Source: Cladorhizidae sp. MBARI D1340-BT2
Lineage: Eukaryota; Porifera; Demospongiae; Poecilosclerida; Cladorhizidae
Length of the DNA: 64,000 nt
Direction of reading: 5' to 3'
Assembly (NCBI GenBank): GCA_028752905.1
Contig: JAQNBH010000013.1
Coordinates: forward strand, 41,545,907-41,609,906
Part shown: positions 29,450 through 42,650 of the stretch, piece by piece
Layout: the number at the start of each line of letters is the position of its first letter
Position numbering within the stretch: the stretch's first letter is position 1
The notes under the pieces: model-generated
What the model was told of the DNA's origin: nothing
The model's database searches: none
Seen by the model: the letters and a program-made list of their open reading frames with translations, nothing else
Program-made: the position numbers and the translations under genes

Positions 29450-31551
29450 AGGAACAAGTAGTTTGTGCCTCCCCAAACAATCACATGTCTTTCCTTGCCA
29501 CTGACCCCTTACCAAACTAAATACACATTGTTTCACAAGTTCTTCATCGTGGATGTTGGGGTTTGGAAGATCTTCAGAATAAAAATGCTATTGCCTCATT
29601 CAAGTCAGAGTTGACTGTAATATTCACAGGTAGTAGTCCCTGAATTGAAGCTGCCTGTTTACTGTGACTAGAGAATCTTGAAGAGATGTCGCTAATAAGA
29701 ATGGAATAGCAACACTTTTTTTGAAGTAATCTGCAACTGAAGAGCTTTCAGGGTTCGAACAATGCTGCTGACACCTAGCTTTACGAGGAATTGAATCAGA
29801 TATACCTGATTTCTCAGCAATTCGACAACTATGTAGATAAATACGCTGGGAATAAGCCTCAATATCCTCTCTCACCTTTTTTAGCTCTTCACAGCACTGC
29901 ATAACAGTGGAGACACCAGATACTATGTCCTTATTTTTGCCTTGTATGTTTACAACTGCTTGTTTAAGGTATAATAAAGACCTAAAAAGGGTTACCATTG
30001 AATAGACAAATTCAAAAGATTCCAGTTTCTTCATATATACAAGTGCATTTTGCTTATCCTCTGATGACCATCCATCATTGTATAAAGGAAAATCACTACT
30101 TCCATAAATGATTACTTCGAACATCTTCACCAAGAAAGGATGAGCCAAAGAAAAGCGCTCCCAACCGTCTATATTCTCAACCCAACGAGTAATACAGACA
30201 TTAAGTAGAGGTTGTCTACTTGATGGATTTGTAATCTGTCCTTTAAGGAGAGCTTCTCGTTTCGGGGAATATTTAATCCAAATGGTTATACTTTTTATAC
30301 TCTCAATGCAATTTCTAATTTCTGGAAAAGAGTATGATTTTACAATCACAAGATTAAGTGAATGGGAAGCACAGTGCGTGTATAGTGCTTTGGGTTGCTT
30401 TTCTCGAATTCTTGCCTGAACACCTGATTTATGTCCACTCATTGTAGATGCACCATCATAACCTTGGCCACGTAACTCACTCAAAGATAAACCAAGATTC
30501 TCCAAACATTTAACTAGAGCATCAGCAATGTCAACTGCTTTAACTCTGTTTAACTTTAAGAAAGCTATAAATTCTTCACGAATGTGACCTTCACTGTCCA
30601 CAAATCGAAGGCAAACAGGTAATTGCTCAACGTTGTGGCAGCTAACTTCATCAGCAAGAACTGAATAAAATTTACTTTGTTTAACCTCTGCTACTATATT
30701 AGCTAAGATTATGTCATGGCCAATACCATTGATTATGTCATTCTGAGATCTTGGAGAAATATAAGTGGCATTCTTGGCCCTTGGTTTATTGAGGTGATTA
30801 AAAAGAATAGAATCACTCTCAGCAAAACACTTAAGTAAAGCCAAGAAATTTCCAGGATTTTTAGTAGTGCTGAGATCTTCATTATCACCACGAAATGGAA
30901 GTCCCTGCTTTCCCAAGAAAAGAATGGCACGAACTATTTGGTGAATAATGTGCTTATTCTCATCCACAATCTCATTCTCATGATTGTCAATAGTATTTTT
31001 CAAGACATCAGTGTATTGAACACAATCCCGATGATATTGAAGGGAGGAATGATTACTCAAAGCACTGCCTATTTTGGACCAATTGGAGTAAGACCTATTT
31101 ACAAGTAGTCCTTTATCTTTTCTCGTCACTAGAAAGGAAGAGTGAGCATGGTCCACAGAAAACACCATCTAACTTGGGGCTATAGAGAAGAAAGGGATAC
31201 TTTGTAAGCCAAGTGGTATTAAACTTCCGATTGCAACCACGAGAATATGTAGTGGGTAAAATGTTAGGTGGCACTGTATGATGACACAGCAAAGAATGCT
31301 TGGCCTCATTGGATAGGTTACTCACCAACTGGCAAATGGATTTTGTTGGCTCTAACAAATTTCCAATGTCTTCGAATGGTGGTGGTTCAGAAAGCAAAGG
31401 ATCAGATTGTTGGCTGATCACTGGAGCTTCTGGAATAACAGGCTGGTCAAGTTCCTCATCTACACAGCGAGTGCTTACCACTGTCTTCTTGAGCAGCTTT
31501 TTTATAATTGAAGTAAGATCTTATATCACTGGATTGCCGTTGTCTCTTCAT
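29450..31551 (-). pseudogene. hAT-family transposase (ZMYM1/DUF4371-like), nearly complete but frameshifted
   Basis: The probable start is ATG at 31549-31551 (MKRQRQSSDIRSYFNYKKAA). One frameshift near 31480 leads into a TTF-type finger (WLTKYPFLLYSPKLDGVFCG then PCSLF), a second near 31115 into a 514-codon frame ending at 29624. That frame contains SVLADEVSCHNVEQL, LRGQGYDGASTMSGHKSG, THCASHSLNLVIV and LLNVCITRWVEN, the RNase H-like core blocks of DUF4371 hAT transposases. The C-terminal dimerisation region is eroded; weak similarity (DLPNPNIHDEELV) continues to about 29500. One of the least decayed transposases in the window, but not translatable as it stands. Confidence 0.85.
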
Positions 31552-32640
31552 GGCTGGTGTGCTCTTTCACAGCATGCTACACTAGCAAGGATCAGCATGT
31601 GACAATGACACTAGTTAGGTGTAAATTATTAAACCACATGTCAGGTCAGGTGTAGGTGGCTTGTTTGAAGTCAGAGGTGTTTAATTACCATTGCCAATGT
31701 GCATTTGCATTTGGATATTAATTTGCCCCCCCCCTGTGTCCCCTGTACAGGCCAGCTGTCACAGGCTGGTGAGTGTTCTTGCATGTTGTCTGTGGTGTGG
31801 TTGTGGCTTGTTTGCTCACATGAGTGGCTTGTTCTTTCACATGTATATGTCCCTTTGTTAATCCCACAGATAGTGATGTTCTGCTGTCAACACCACCTGC
31901 TGGTTCTGCCACTGTCAGGTGAGATTTCCCTCTTGACACTTGTATAAATAAAAGTATGCATTCTAATTTTACTTTTTTTAACCAGAATACAGTGCAACAT
32001 TTTGGGGTGGGATGCTTAAATACACTAAGTAGTAAATATTCTGTGCTGAAATGAGGTGCGTTTAAAATACGATAGGACTACAAGATAATACACCAAGTGT
32101 GATTTTATATATAGAGTGCACCAAACATTAATTAACTGGCACCAATTATCTGTGTACTCTGAACCACGCTATAATTAAGCTTGCAAAAAGGTCTGCAGTT
32201 AACTCGGAATCCTCTCAATACTCACATTTAGAAAAGGACTGAAGAGAAGCTCCAGAAACAAGATGATGATAATGAAGACACCGAGATGAATATGAGCAGA
32301 TGGGTGTGGCTTTTTGGGAAACTATAGAAGAATGAGCCACCCAAGTTCATCACACCATAGGCAAGAACTCCTGAGGTGTGCACAAGGACAGAATGCATCT
32401 TGTTTTCCTGATGACCACACACAAACAACAACAACAACAACAACAACAACAATAGGACTGCTGAAATTTGTCCATGAACAGACTAAAGGTTGATTGAAAT
32501 AAGCATTCACACTCCTCATGCTGAGAGAAGGCCAGCAATGGTGTGTGCTCTGTGCAGGTGAGTGCACCACCCTGAACCATGCCCCCATAGGAGAGCACAA
32601 CAGTGTTGGTTGGTCAGTCCTGAGGCCCAGCATCATCACA
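31552..32640. other. Unassigned sequence
   Basis: No recognisable gene or transposon. It contains a short C run at about 31726-31737 and a (CAA)n run at 32424-32451. A minus-strand segment near 32330-32420 (KMHSVLVHTSGVLAYGVMNL) follows an ATCAG acceptor-like site and could be an exon of an unknown gene, but there is nothing to confirm it. Confidence 0.4.
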
Positions 32641-32649
32641 ATACAAGGC

Positions 32650-33065
32650 CTTAGCCTGTGCAGGCGAGTGCACCACCCTAAACCAGAAATATTGCCCGCT
32701 GGATGGGTACTGCCTTGCCTCCGTCTCCACCTACCATGACGAAAAACACTACATAGGGCTCATGGATACAACTTTCAATGCACGCTACACAAACCACAAG
32801 TTCTCCTAACCATGAAAACAAGAGAAACACTACAGAACTCCCCAAATACATATCGAAACTTAAAGACAGCAAAACCCGACACAACATAAAATGGGCCATT
32901 ATCGACAGAGCAGCATCGTATTCCACCATATCGAAACGTTGCAACTTGTGCATTGCTGAAAAATTCCACATTATCTACTCAGACAGCCAAACATCATTGA
33001 ACAAGCGATCAGAATTCCTTTCAAAGTGTAGGCACAAGAACAAGTTTCTCCTCAAGAGCATTTGA
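32650..33065 (+). pseudogene. Penelope-like element C-terminal GIY-YIG endonuclease fragment
   Basis: Codons read KYCPLDGYCLASVSTYHDEK, HYIGLMDTTFNARYTNHKFS, a stop, KRNTTELPKYISKLKDSKTR, then RCNLCIAEKFHIIYSDSQTS and LNKRSEFLSKCRHKNKFLL. The YIG followed by TRY.NHK-like and ELSKYIWKLKD-like stretches and CNLCL.EK are typical of the GIY-YIG nuclease end of Penelope-like or related retroelements. One stop and a frame change separate the two halves. The reverse transcriptase part is absent. Confidence 0.8.
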
Positions 33066-33297
33066 ATTATCACATTCATCAACACCCATTCATTAACGCC
33101 CATCCATGGACTAGCATCATCCCACTTGCCTGCCCCACCTCATATATGCTCACATGCCACCTCAGTTGCTCATTGTCCCTGGTGATTGCATTAGCATGAA
33201 ACTATAGTAGGACTAGCCATCCCAATACTTCTCTACTATTCAATGGCTCTGCTTTAACACAGCATTGAGCACTATTTGTAGCCTTCACCAGCAAACG

Positions 33298-33358
33298 TAT
33301 ATTATATATATATACACATATATATATATATAATATATACATGTATATATATATAATA
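33298..33358. repeat. TA-rich microsatellite
   Basis: Runs of TATATATA interrupted by CACA. Confidence 0.9.
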
Positions 33359-33598
33359 AAGAGGGAGAGATTGATGGCTATGTATGTGCAAAGTAACACT
33401 CACAATAAGTTTAAAGTTGATTGAGCATTTTATTTTGCAGGTAGACAGACATCTTACAAATTCCATGCCTCCCCAATCACTTGTCTTTTGCTTGCTATAG
33501 ACCCCTTACCAACCTAACCCCACAATGCCCACTCAGAGAGAGCTATCTTTGACACTAAAATAAACTGTATGGTAGTTGCCACCATTATGCCAGTAGGC

Positions 33599-33752
33599 CA
33601 GCCTGGAGGAGGAGAGAAGAGAAGGAGTACATGTGGGAGGAAGAGGAGGAGAGGAGGAGGAGGTAGAGGTAGGGCAGGAGCAGGAGGAGAAATAGGAGGA
33701 GTAGGCGGTGGAGAAGAGGAGGGAGAGAGGGAGGAGGGGGAGAAATACAAGA
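33599..33752. repeat. GGA-rich purine tract
   Basis: About 150 bp of GGAGGA-type repeats; the open frames on both strands are compositional. Confidence 0.85.
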
Positions 33753-33769
33753 CACTGACTAGCCAATGA

Positions 33770-34835
33770 TGGGGTCAGCAAAGCTGGCAACTCAAGGCTC
33801 TCATAAGATGTGGACAACCAGGACCAGGCTAATGATGGGGTCATGGCAACTCAAGGCTCTCATATAGACAACTAGGACCAGGCTAATGATGGGGTCAGCA
33901 AAGCTGGAAACTCAAGGCTCTCATAAGATATAGACAACCAGGACCATGTTAATGATGGGGTCAGCAAAGCTGGCAACTCGAAGCTCTCATAACATATGGA
34001 CAACCAGGACCAGGCTAATGATGGGGTCAGTAAAGCGGCAACTCAAGGCTCTCATAAGATATGGACAACCAGGCCCAGGCCAATGATGGGGTCAGCAAAG
34101 CTGGCAACTCAAGGCTCTCATAAGATATGGACAACCAGGACCAGGCCAATGATGGGGTCAGCAAAGCTGGCAACTCAAGATATGGACAACCGGGACCAGG
34201 CAATGATGGGGTCAGCAAAGCTGGCAACTCAAGGCCCTCATAAGATATGGACAACCAGGACCAGGCTAATGATGGGGTCAGCAAAGCTGGCAACTCAAGG
34301 CTCTCATAAGATGTGGACAACCAGGACCAGGCTAATGATGGGGTCATGGCAACTCAAGGCTCTCATATAGACAACTAGGACCAGGCTAATGATGGGGTCA
34401 GCAAAGCTGGAAACTCAAGGCTCTCATAAGATATAGACAACCAGGACCATGTTAATGATGGGGTCAGCAAAGCTGGCAACTCGAAGCTCTCATAACATAT
34501 GGACAACCAGGACCAGGCTAATGATGGGGTCAGTAAAGCGGCAACTCAAGGCTCTCATAAGATATGGACAACCAGGCCCAGGCCAATGATGGGGTCAGCA
34601 AAGCTGGCAACTCAAGGCTCTCATAAGATATGGACAACCAGGACCAGGCCAATGATGGGGTCAGCAAAGCTGGCAACTCAAGATATGGACAACCGGGACC
34701 AGGCAATGATGGGGTCAGCAAAGCTGGCAACTCAAGGCCCTCATAAGATATGGACAACCAGGACCAGGCTAATGATGGGGTCAGCAAAGCTGGCAACTCA
34801 AGGCTCTCATAAGATATGGACAACCAGGACCAGCA
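33770..34835. repeat. 66-bp tandem array with 503-bp higher-order duplication
   Basis: The unit is ATGGACAACCAGGACCAGGC plus TAATGATGGGGTCAGCAAAG plus CTGGCAACTCAAGGCTCTCA plus TAAGAT. A block of eight units with distinctive short variants (GTCATGGCAACT; ATATAGACAACTAGG; AACTCAAGATATGG) occurs twice with an offset of 503 bp (33807 and 34310), virtually identical, so the last event was a segmental duplication of the whole block. Confidence 0.95.
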
Positions 34836-35019
34836 GAAACACTGGACCATCATCCCTTATTATCATCATCAACCAGCCACCCACTCCAGCTACTCTATAC
34901 TCACCCTACAAACCAAATGAAGTCTTAAAAACAGAAAATGGAGGTGGGGGGAGGACACTTGGGAGGACTCCATGACTCAAAATAAAAGATGGGGGGGCTA
35001 CCTAAATTTTTTACTACTG

Positions 35020-35910
<891 letters not shown>

Positions 35911-36105
35911 GTAACAACATAAATGTGAGATGAACTTAGGAGCACATGAATTCCAGCCCTTATGGTGATAGTACTAGGAAGAGCAAATGTGCGGCCCAAT
36001 CCTGCACCACACCATATATATAGCAGAGGCCAAAATAACCTACGCTGAAAAATACAATAGGGAGGAGGAATAAGTGTCAACCACAAATTACACTTGAGGC
36101 AAGAA

Positions 36106-36357
36106 TCACTTGATGGGGTCACATGATATCTCCTTGTATACTGACATCACATTAAACATGCACAACCTCTTCACAGGCAACTCCACCCACCACAATAAGT
36201 TGGGCCGGACGTGCAGAGGAATCTTCTGGACTCTCTTGTGCAGAACTATGTTGAGGAAGTGGACAGAGATGAGGAGGAGGATGCAGATGATGGCTGTGAC
36301 TAGAGCTGCCGGGGTCATGTGGCCAGTGAATATCAGCTGAAAATACTTGAGGCTTCT
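36106..36357 (-). CDS. Candidate terminal exon of an unrecognised membrane protein
   Basis: On minus, a CTTCCCCCCAG-type acceptor opens an 83-codon frame: SLKYFQLIFTGHMT, then PAALVTAIICILLLISVHFL (one hydrophobic segment), NIVLHKRVQKIPLHVRPNLL and WWVELPVKRLCMFNVM, ending CDPIK and TGA. The coherent frame, the good acceptor and the transmembrane segment with basic flank make a real exon plausible. I do not recognise the protein. An upstream candidate exon lies at 36750-36948. Confidence 0.45.
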   Translation of the reverse strand, partial: RSLKYFQLIFTGHMTPAALVTAIICILLLISVHFLNIVLHKRVQKIPLHVRPNLLWWVELPVKRLCMFNVMSVYKEISCDPIK

Positions 36358-36777
36358 CTGGGGGGAAGGAAAAAGAGAACAACTTAAAATGGAGAGGGCG
36401 TGGCTGGGGCTGCAACCAAGGCTATATATAGAACAATGGTGAGTGCTAGACAGTTGATGTAATAATGGAGACAGCAAGCTAGTCTTGCTGGCCTGACTCT
36501 CATGCACACACACACACACAGAAAGAGAGAGGCTGGTCCACCTCACATGGTCACTTGTGTTGCACAGTCAGCAAATGTGGTGGCAGCTGCTCGTGTTAAA
36601 CACGAAGAAGAAAAAACATGCTAGACTCCTGTGCTGAGGAAGAGAGGCTGGCCAACAAGACTAAGAGAGAAAACAGTAAAAAGATATATAAATATGTAGC
36701 TATTGCACACCTCACAGACTGAGCCTAGTGTGCTTGCCTGCCACTTGCCACAGCCTCTTCCATGCCATACAACAAGG

Positions 36778-36948
36778 AACCTTAATGGAGTGAGACAGGT
36801 GGTGAAGGATGCAGCTGCCATGCACCCACTCTGCAGAGGAAGAAATTCAGCATCAGTAAACTCGTTAGGATGGGTGGCTGGAATGATGCCGAGTTTATCT
36901 GGAACAGGTCTCAAATCCATGTAAGGATCGCTGGAGGTGGGGCTAGTC
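36778..36948 (-). CDS. Candidate upstream exon of the same unrecognised gene
   Basis: A minus-strand ATGTATTTTCAG acceptor precedes TSPTSSDPYMDLRPVPDKLG, IIPATHPNEFTDAEFLPL, then QSGCMAAASFTTCLTPL. The donor is not clear. The composition is protein-like and free of stops. Function unknown. Confidence 0.35.
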
Positions 36949-36997
36949 CTGAAAATACATGTTTGAGTAAAAGAAACAAAAACTGCGTCCTGGCTCC

Positions 36998-37030
36998 AAA
37001 ATTAATAATAATAATAATAATAATAATAAT
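36998..37030. repeat. AAT microsatellite
   Basis: About ten AAT triplets. Confidence 0.9.
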
Positions 37031-37140
37031 GTTTTTCAGCATAACATGACATGAGTTATGAGATGATAGTGATATATAATTGATGTATTGAATGCTGATG
37101 GCTTACCAGCTCTGTCACTGGCAGCCATGATTACTTAGTA

Positions 37141-37665
37141 CTATATATATTTAGTTGTTTGAGGGATATACATACAGTGGTTGCATGGGCATATAGAGTG
37201 ATATGTACATGGGTTTGATGAGTTAAACTGTGAGGTAAAGTGTGACCAAAGATAATCAGTAATTTTCTTTTTCAGGGTTTTAGATTTAGATAGGTCTAGG
37301 TAAGGCAATGAGTTCCACAGACGAGGTAGACGATTGAAGTAGAATTGCCTGGACTTGTTGTTAGTTGATCTAGTGTGGACTAGTTTCCTCATGCCTGATC
37401 TGGTAGCATTACACGAGAAGGTGACAAACTCTGTGATGGAAAATGAAGATGTTGGTTCCTTGAGGTTGTTTATAAAAAACATGATGTCATTTAGTTCAAA
37501 ATAAAGCATTAGTGGTAACAGGTCCAGAGAAATAAGTCTTGACTTATAATCCGAAGAATAATCGTTTAATATATATTTTGTGGCCCTTCTCTGGATCCTT
37601 TCGATGGGTCGTATAGTGCAGTAGCTGAGAACTGGTTGCAACGCGCTCATCCCAACCATCACCAT
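37141..37665 (-). pseudogene. LINE (CR1/L2-like) reverse transcriptase C-terminal fragment
   Basis: The frame reads RPIERIQRRATKYILNDY, SRLISLDLLPLMLYFELND, IMFFINNLKEPTS, then SRQFYFNRLPRLWNSLPY and a tail HFTSQFNSSNPCTYHSICPC. The IERIQRRATK..LN block and the F.NR..RLWN.LP block mark the C-terminal end of CR1/L2/jockey-type reverse transcriptases. The frame is open for 174 codons but lacks the endonuclease and the RT palm. Upstream sequence (37666-37760) is weakly similar and then lost: a 5'-truncated copy, as LINEs usually leave. Confidence 0.8.
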
Positions 37666-38157
37666 CTTTGTAGTCTAAGCTGCGTGAGGTAGTTTTGCTT
37701 GGCAACATACTTTACCAACCTCTACGAGTGTTGGTAAAGGGTCTGCTGAGTGACATCGTAATTATGGTGCCGCAGAAAGTAATATCTGGAGATGGACACT
37801 GAGCTCGCTGCATCTCTAGCCAGCTTCTCTATGTATACGGATAGTTGATAGTTGACAAAGAAATCCTGTCATAATGTCTCTGGGGGAGTGCAAATTTAGA
37901 CATAAACTTAACGTAATATTTTGTCCACCCTAGCATCATTTTTGTACTACGCATGCCACGTGACACCTTTATAATCTTCAAAATGCTGAGTCCCAGGGAC
38001 ACCGCACCCCAGTGCAGTGCAAAATTAATATAAAAAGATGAGTCAGTTTTTTTGGGGGGTGGGTGGGGGGGGGGGGGGGGAGCGGATGTTGCCCTATGTT
38101 CGACCCTTTACCAAATGTTTAGACAAGATGGGTAGAAACCCATGGCATTGCCAGTCC

Positions 38158-40757
38158 CAGTGTTGCCATGTTGGATTTTATCCAAATTTTTTACCCTTAA
38201 ATTTTCTGTTTGGATGTTTGGATTTTATCAATAAATGTTTGGATTTTTCATCATTAGAAAATTGTTTGACATTCCATGCATATCAGATCATGCAGCCTAT
38301 TTCAAAACCACTCTCTGTTTAGCTGAGTGTGGTCATTTTGTGGTCACCTGGTCTGTGCAGGAATATTCATGTGGTCACTTGGTCTGTGCAGGAATATTCC
38401 TGCACCAGTCCTGTGTTCACCCAGGTCTGGCAGGAATATGCCTGCAGAGCAAGAATCCTTTGATCTATGTGCATGCTCATGCATGAGCCACCTGGTTGGG
38501 TATTGCCTGATTTGCTGCAAGAGTTAGAATCTTTCACAGTGAGTGTCAGAGAGAGTTAGCTATGGCATCTTCAGAACCCAGTACTTCAAGGTTACCAGAA
38601 GAAGATTCTTCAGATATGGATTCTGACTCTGATAATGAGATTTCACAAATTGACATTGACATTCTTCAGATATGGATTCTGACTCTGATAATGAGATTTC
38701 ACAAATTGACATTGACAGTCAAATCTCTACATCTATCAGGTCTTCTAAGTCTGCAAAAAAACACGATTGTGTGTCTATCGTAGACAGTATGCAAAGACTT
38801 TCCGATGGGCCACAACTTCGAGAATTCTTTTGCCTTCTGTATGAAGTGCTTTCGTGATATAAACCTTGGAAGAGGTGGTACTAGAGATCTCAGGAGACAT
38901 CAGGAAACAAAATTACACAAACACTCAGAAAAAGATGGTGTGGGTGTACTACCTCTACGGTCCTACTTTGGGCCAATAAGAGAGGAGTCTGTAATCCGTG
39001 CAGAAGTACTCTTTGCATATTTCCTTGGAGAGCACCATCTTGCCTTTCAATTGGGAGATCATTGTACCAAACTATTCAAGTTGATGTTTCCTGATTCTTC
39101 TATTGCTAAACACTTGAAGTGCAGTCGTACTACTAAAGCAACAGCTGTGTTGAAAGTTATTGCCCAGGATTGTTGGAAAACCATTTCCGCAGCAGTTAGA
39201 GAGACTAAATACTTCCGCCTCCAAACTGATGAGACAACTGATATTACCGTTACACAACAAGCTGCTATTATGCTTTGATTCTTCGATAACACCCAAGGAC
39301 AGGTGAGATGTGTCTTCTTTGCCCTAGAGAGTGTAGAGAGGGCAACTGCAGAGCTGCTATTTAACGCAATCGATAAGCATTTTCAAGAATCCACTACCCT
39401 CCTTTATGATAATCTTGTCAGATTAGGTACAGATGGGGCCAATGTAATGTTGGGAGCACGAAATTCAGTGATGTCATGGTTATGATGTAAGCAGCCAGCT
39501 TTAGTTGCTCTTCACACATAGCAAATGAGGCCTGCAAAGTCTTGCCTGATGAATTGGAAGATCTGACAACTGATCCAGAAGAGCCCAAGGAGGCTGCGAA
39601 AAATTTCAAAGTTTGTGAAATGCAAGCCACACAAGTTGTTAAACACCAAACATGATGGCTCAGCCTTGAAGCTTGTGTAAATCGTCTTATCGAACAATAT
39701 GAAGCCTTACTCTCATACTTTCTAAGTACTGAGGATAAGCAGGCAGTAGTGAGAAGAGTAAAACTTTTACTTGAAAAGCCTCTGACCAATGCTTACTTGC
39801 TCTTTCTATGTTCTGCATTACCAATTGTTAATAATTTCAACAGGTACATGCAGCAGCAATCTCCAATTCTTCATGTTTCTACCAAGAGCTCGATGTTTTA
39901 ATATTTAATACGAAAATTTCTGTTGCTGTTCATGAATTCTGAGTACGTGTGTGCTGTGAACATGTTTCACAAGTTGTATTGATAACTCAGAAGAGTATCT
40001 CCCTTTATACCAAGTTTTCGTAGGTCACAACACACTATCATACCTTGAAGAAGAGGATGGATTATCATCTGAAGATGTGAGAAAATTTAGGGAGACTATC
40101 CAAGCTTGGTGGATTGCTGCAGCCAAGGGAGCTGTCAAACAATTACCTATGAATCACAAGTTACTCTCCAAGCTTCAACCAGGCTTACAACAATACAGTA
40201 TGGCTGATCAGGTGCTTGCTGCAGCAGAGTGTGTTCCTCTGGTAGTTCAAGTTGGTGACAAACCGAGCCTTCAAGAGGAATTTATGGATTTCTGCATGCT
40301 GCCATTACCTCCTAAAGTCACTGCCTTCACAGAGGTGGATAAGTATTGGCATGGAATCAGCCAAATTAAAGACTGCTTGGAAACTGAGTATCGCTACTCC
40401 ACATTGGTTAAACTCGCAAAAGCCATTCTAGTTATATATAATATACCCCATGGCAATGCTGATACCGAATGTTTATTCAGCCACATTGGTTTCAACAAAA
40501 CGAAGCACAGAAACAGACTAGGAATTTCTACATTAAATTCACTTTTAACAGTGCAATTCATGTTCCTCAAAAATGCTATGAATTTTAACCGAACACTGAA
40601 CTATCAAAGACATGTGTAAATGCTATGAACACACTTTAGTATGTTATTTCTCATGAAATTGTTGTTTGGATTTTGTTTGGATTTTTTGTTGGCAATTTTT
40701 TTTTGATAACACAGGCGAGTAATTTTGGAAATTACCAAAAAAATTATGGCAACACTG
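38158..40757 (+). mobile_element. hAT element, full length, degenerate transposase
   Basis: Ends are CAGTGTTGCCATGTTGG and, inverted, CAGTGTTGCCATAATT, bounding 2.6 kb. The internal transposase pseudogene (38562-40619) spans nearly the whole element. Flanking bases (GCCAGTCC and TACCAGTG) do not make an exact 8-bp duplication. Confidence 0.85.
38562..40619 (+). pseudogene. hAT transposase pseudogene with dimerisation motif
   Basis: Starts MASSEPSTSRLPEEDSSD, then an acidic stretch in which a 56-bp tandem duplication (38605 and 38661) shifts the frame. It continues with LRRHQETKLHKHSEKDG (end of a zinc finger), a FRLQTDETTDITVTQQAAIM block (first catalytic Asp region), LVRLGTDGANVMLGARNS and, after stops near 39276 and 39483, segments around CKPHKLLN, FREFR..WWIAAAKGA and finally GNADTECLFSHIGFNKTKH, the hAT dimerisation-type end. 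At least four frame changes or stops; non-functional. Confidence 0.85.
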
Positions 40758-41790
40758 TACCAGTGAGACAGCCAAACTGCATTATGAAGACATCAGAGAG
40801 AGTCTGCCTATGTGAGGAACATGGAAGGCAGCTGACCTGGAAGGAATATGAATAGCCATACAAACAAAATGTATTGCTACCTGATCAGGATCTGGTGGTG
40901 TTATTACATGCATGCTAGTACTGCAGGCTGCCAAGCTACAATAATAGAGCATACCCTCAAATAGCACACGCAGATAAGCAGTTTTATAATTGGTAAAGGA
41001 TATCAATACAGTAAACATGCTTGTGTTAACTCAATATCGAGTCTAGCTGAGCCAGGTCAGCAAGCAGCTGCTATAAAGTCACATTACTGACCAGTTGGTT
41101 TCCTCTGAAGCTTACTCTTGTGCCAATATTGAACATGACAAAGACATTCAACAAAACATGGTAGCTACTTATGATACATGTGTCTATGTTATATATGAAT
41201 ACATAGGCACGTGTTTATACTTTATTAATAAACATGGTGCCTTACTTTTCTCATATATGTCATTATTAGCAATATTTATTTCTAATACAAATGTGCCATG
41301 TTCTCTTATATACATCTAAACACATGCGTATTAATTTAAAAAAAATTAAATTGTCTTTGTCTTTTCTACTTTCCTCCTACCTAACTTTATAAGATGTCCA
41401 TTGGTCTATCAGAAGACTCCAAACTGTCCAATCAGTTGCGAACAATAACCCTAATCTGTTCTCTACAACCAGTGGTGGTAAAGGGTCGTCACAGATATCC
41501 TGGCTATGACGTGAACAGCAGTTCCAAGAAGTGATCAGTGGTTCCCTCATTGGATCTAGCGGATGACTTCAACAAAACCAGAGCTTATAATGCATATGCA
41601 TTAGTTGTTTGCTTATTCTTGTGACAATTAATAGAACTGAGTTGAGTCACACACATCTGCACCTTTTCTTACCAAGAGTGATCATCCTGAGACATTATCT
41701 CCAACAAAACCAGTGAATTGCTTATAATGCACATGTCTGTGTGTATTATATGATATAAAAGCACATGTATCTACTTGAGTATTATAATAA
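40758..41790. other. Unassigned AT-rich sequence
   Basis: I see no gene, transposon or array here. Confidence 0.4.
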
Positions 41791-41796
41791 TGGAGC

Positions 41797-42650
41797 ATGC
41801 AGCCGAAGTGTGGTGGACAGGAGGACAGAATGCTCGCAAGAAGCTGGAGTGATACAGTAGCAGGAGTGGCAATACGGGGAGATATGGGGTGGAGAAAGCT
41901 AGAGGAGAGGAGGGAAGAGATGAAGGTTTTGTTTGGCAAGAGATTAGAGGTGTTGGAACAGAGCAGATTGGTAAAAGTTGTTGTAAATAAACTACGAGAG
42001 GATGGAGGAATTGGATGGTGGGTAGAATATGAGACCTTGAGGAGAAAGTACAAGATAAACAACGAGGTTGGGTCAGTGCGCAAGTGGAAGGGGAAAGTGA
42101 AGGTGAGAAATGAGAAGGACTTGGAGGAGGAAGTAGACGGGAAAAGTACGCTGAATTATTATAAATCGGCAAAGAATGGCGCAGGATTGGAGAGGTATGT
42201 GAGGTCCATGCAAGGTGTGCGGCTACAATTTAGACTGAGGACTGATCAGCTGGGTTGTTAGAGGATAAGAAGAGATGTGGGATAGTTAGGGATGATAGGT
42301 GTATAATGTGTGATAGTGGAGCAGGGGAGGATGTGGAACATTTCTTGGTGACATGCGGGGAATTTGAGAGGGATCGGCTGGTTCTGATAGATGAGGTACG
42401 CAGAATTGCAGGGGCAAGACAGTGGTTGGATGAATTAAGAAGAGTGAGTAAGGATGGAAAGGTGGCATTGCTTTTGGGGAAGATGTGGAGGGAGTAAGTG
42501 ATGCAGTGATGGAGGAGGTGGGCGAGTGTGTTATGTATTGGGTAGGGAAGTGGTGGCAGAGGAGAAAGGAACTGTTGTATGGTGAGCTGAGGAATGATCT
42601 TTGGTCCACTCCTGTCCCCCCCCCTTCCTGAGCAGCGGGACACTCGTAAC
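41797..42650 (+). pseudogene. LINE C-terminal fragment with zinc-knuckle
   Basis: First frame: WSDTVAGVAIRGDMGWRKLE, VLEQSRLVKVVVNKLREDGG, YETLRRKYKINNEV, YYKSAKNGAGLERYVRSMQG, VRLQFRLRTDQ. A frameshift near 42255 leads into LEDKKRCGIVRDDRCIMCDS, GEDVEHFLVTCGEFERDR. The CxxC...HFLxxC pattern is the CCHC-like motif at the C-terminal end of many non-LTR retrotransposon ORF2 proteins. The RT palm is missing. A different family from 37141-37665. Confidence 0.75.
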
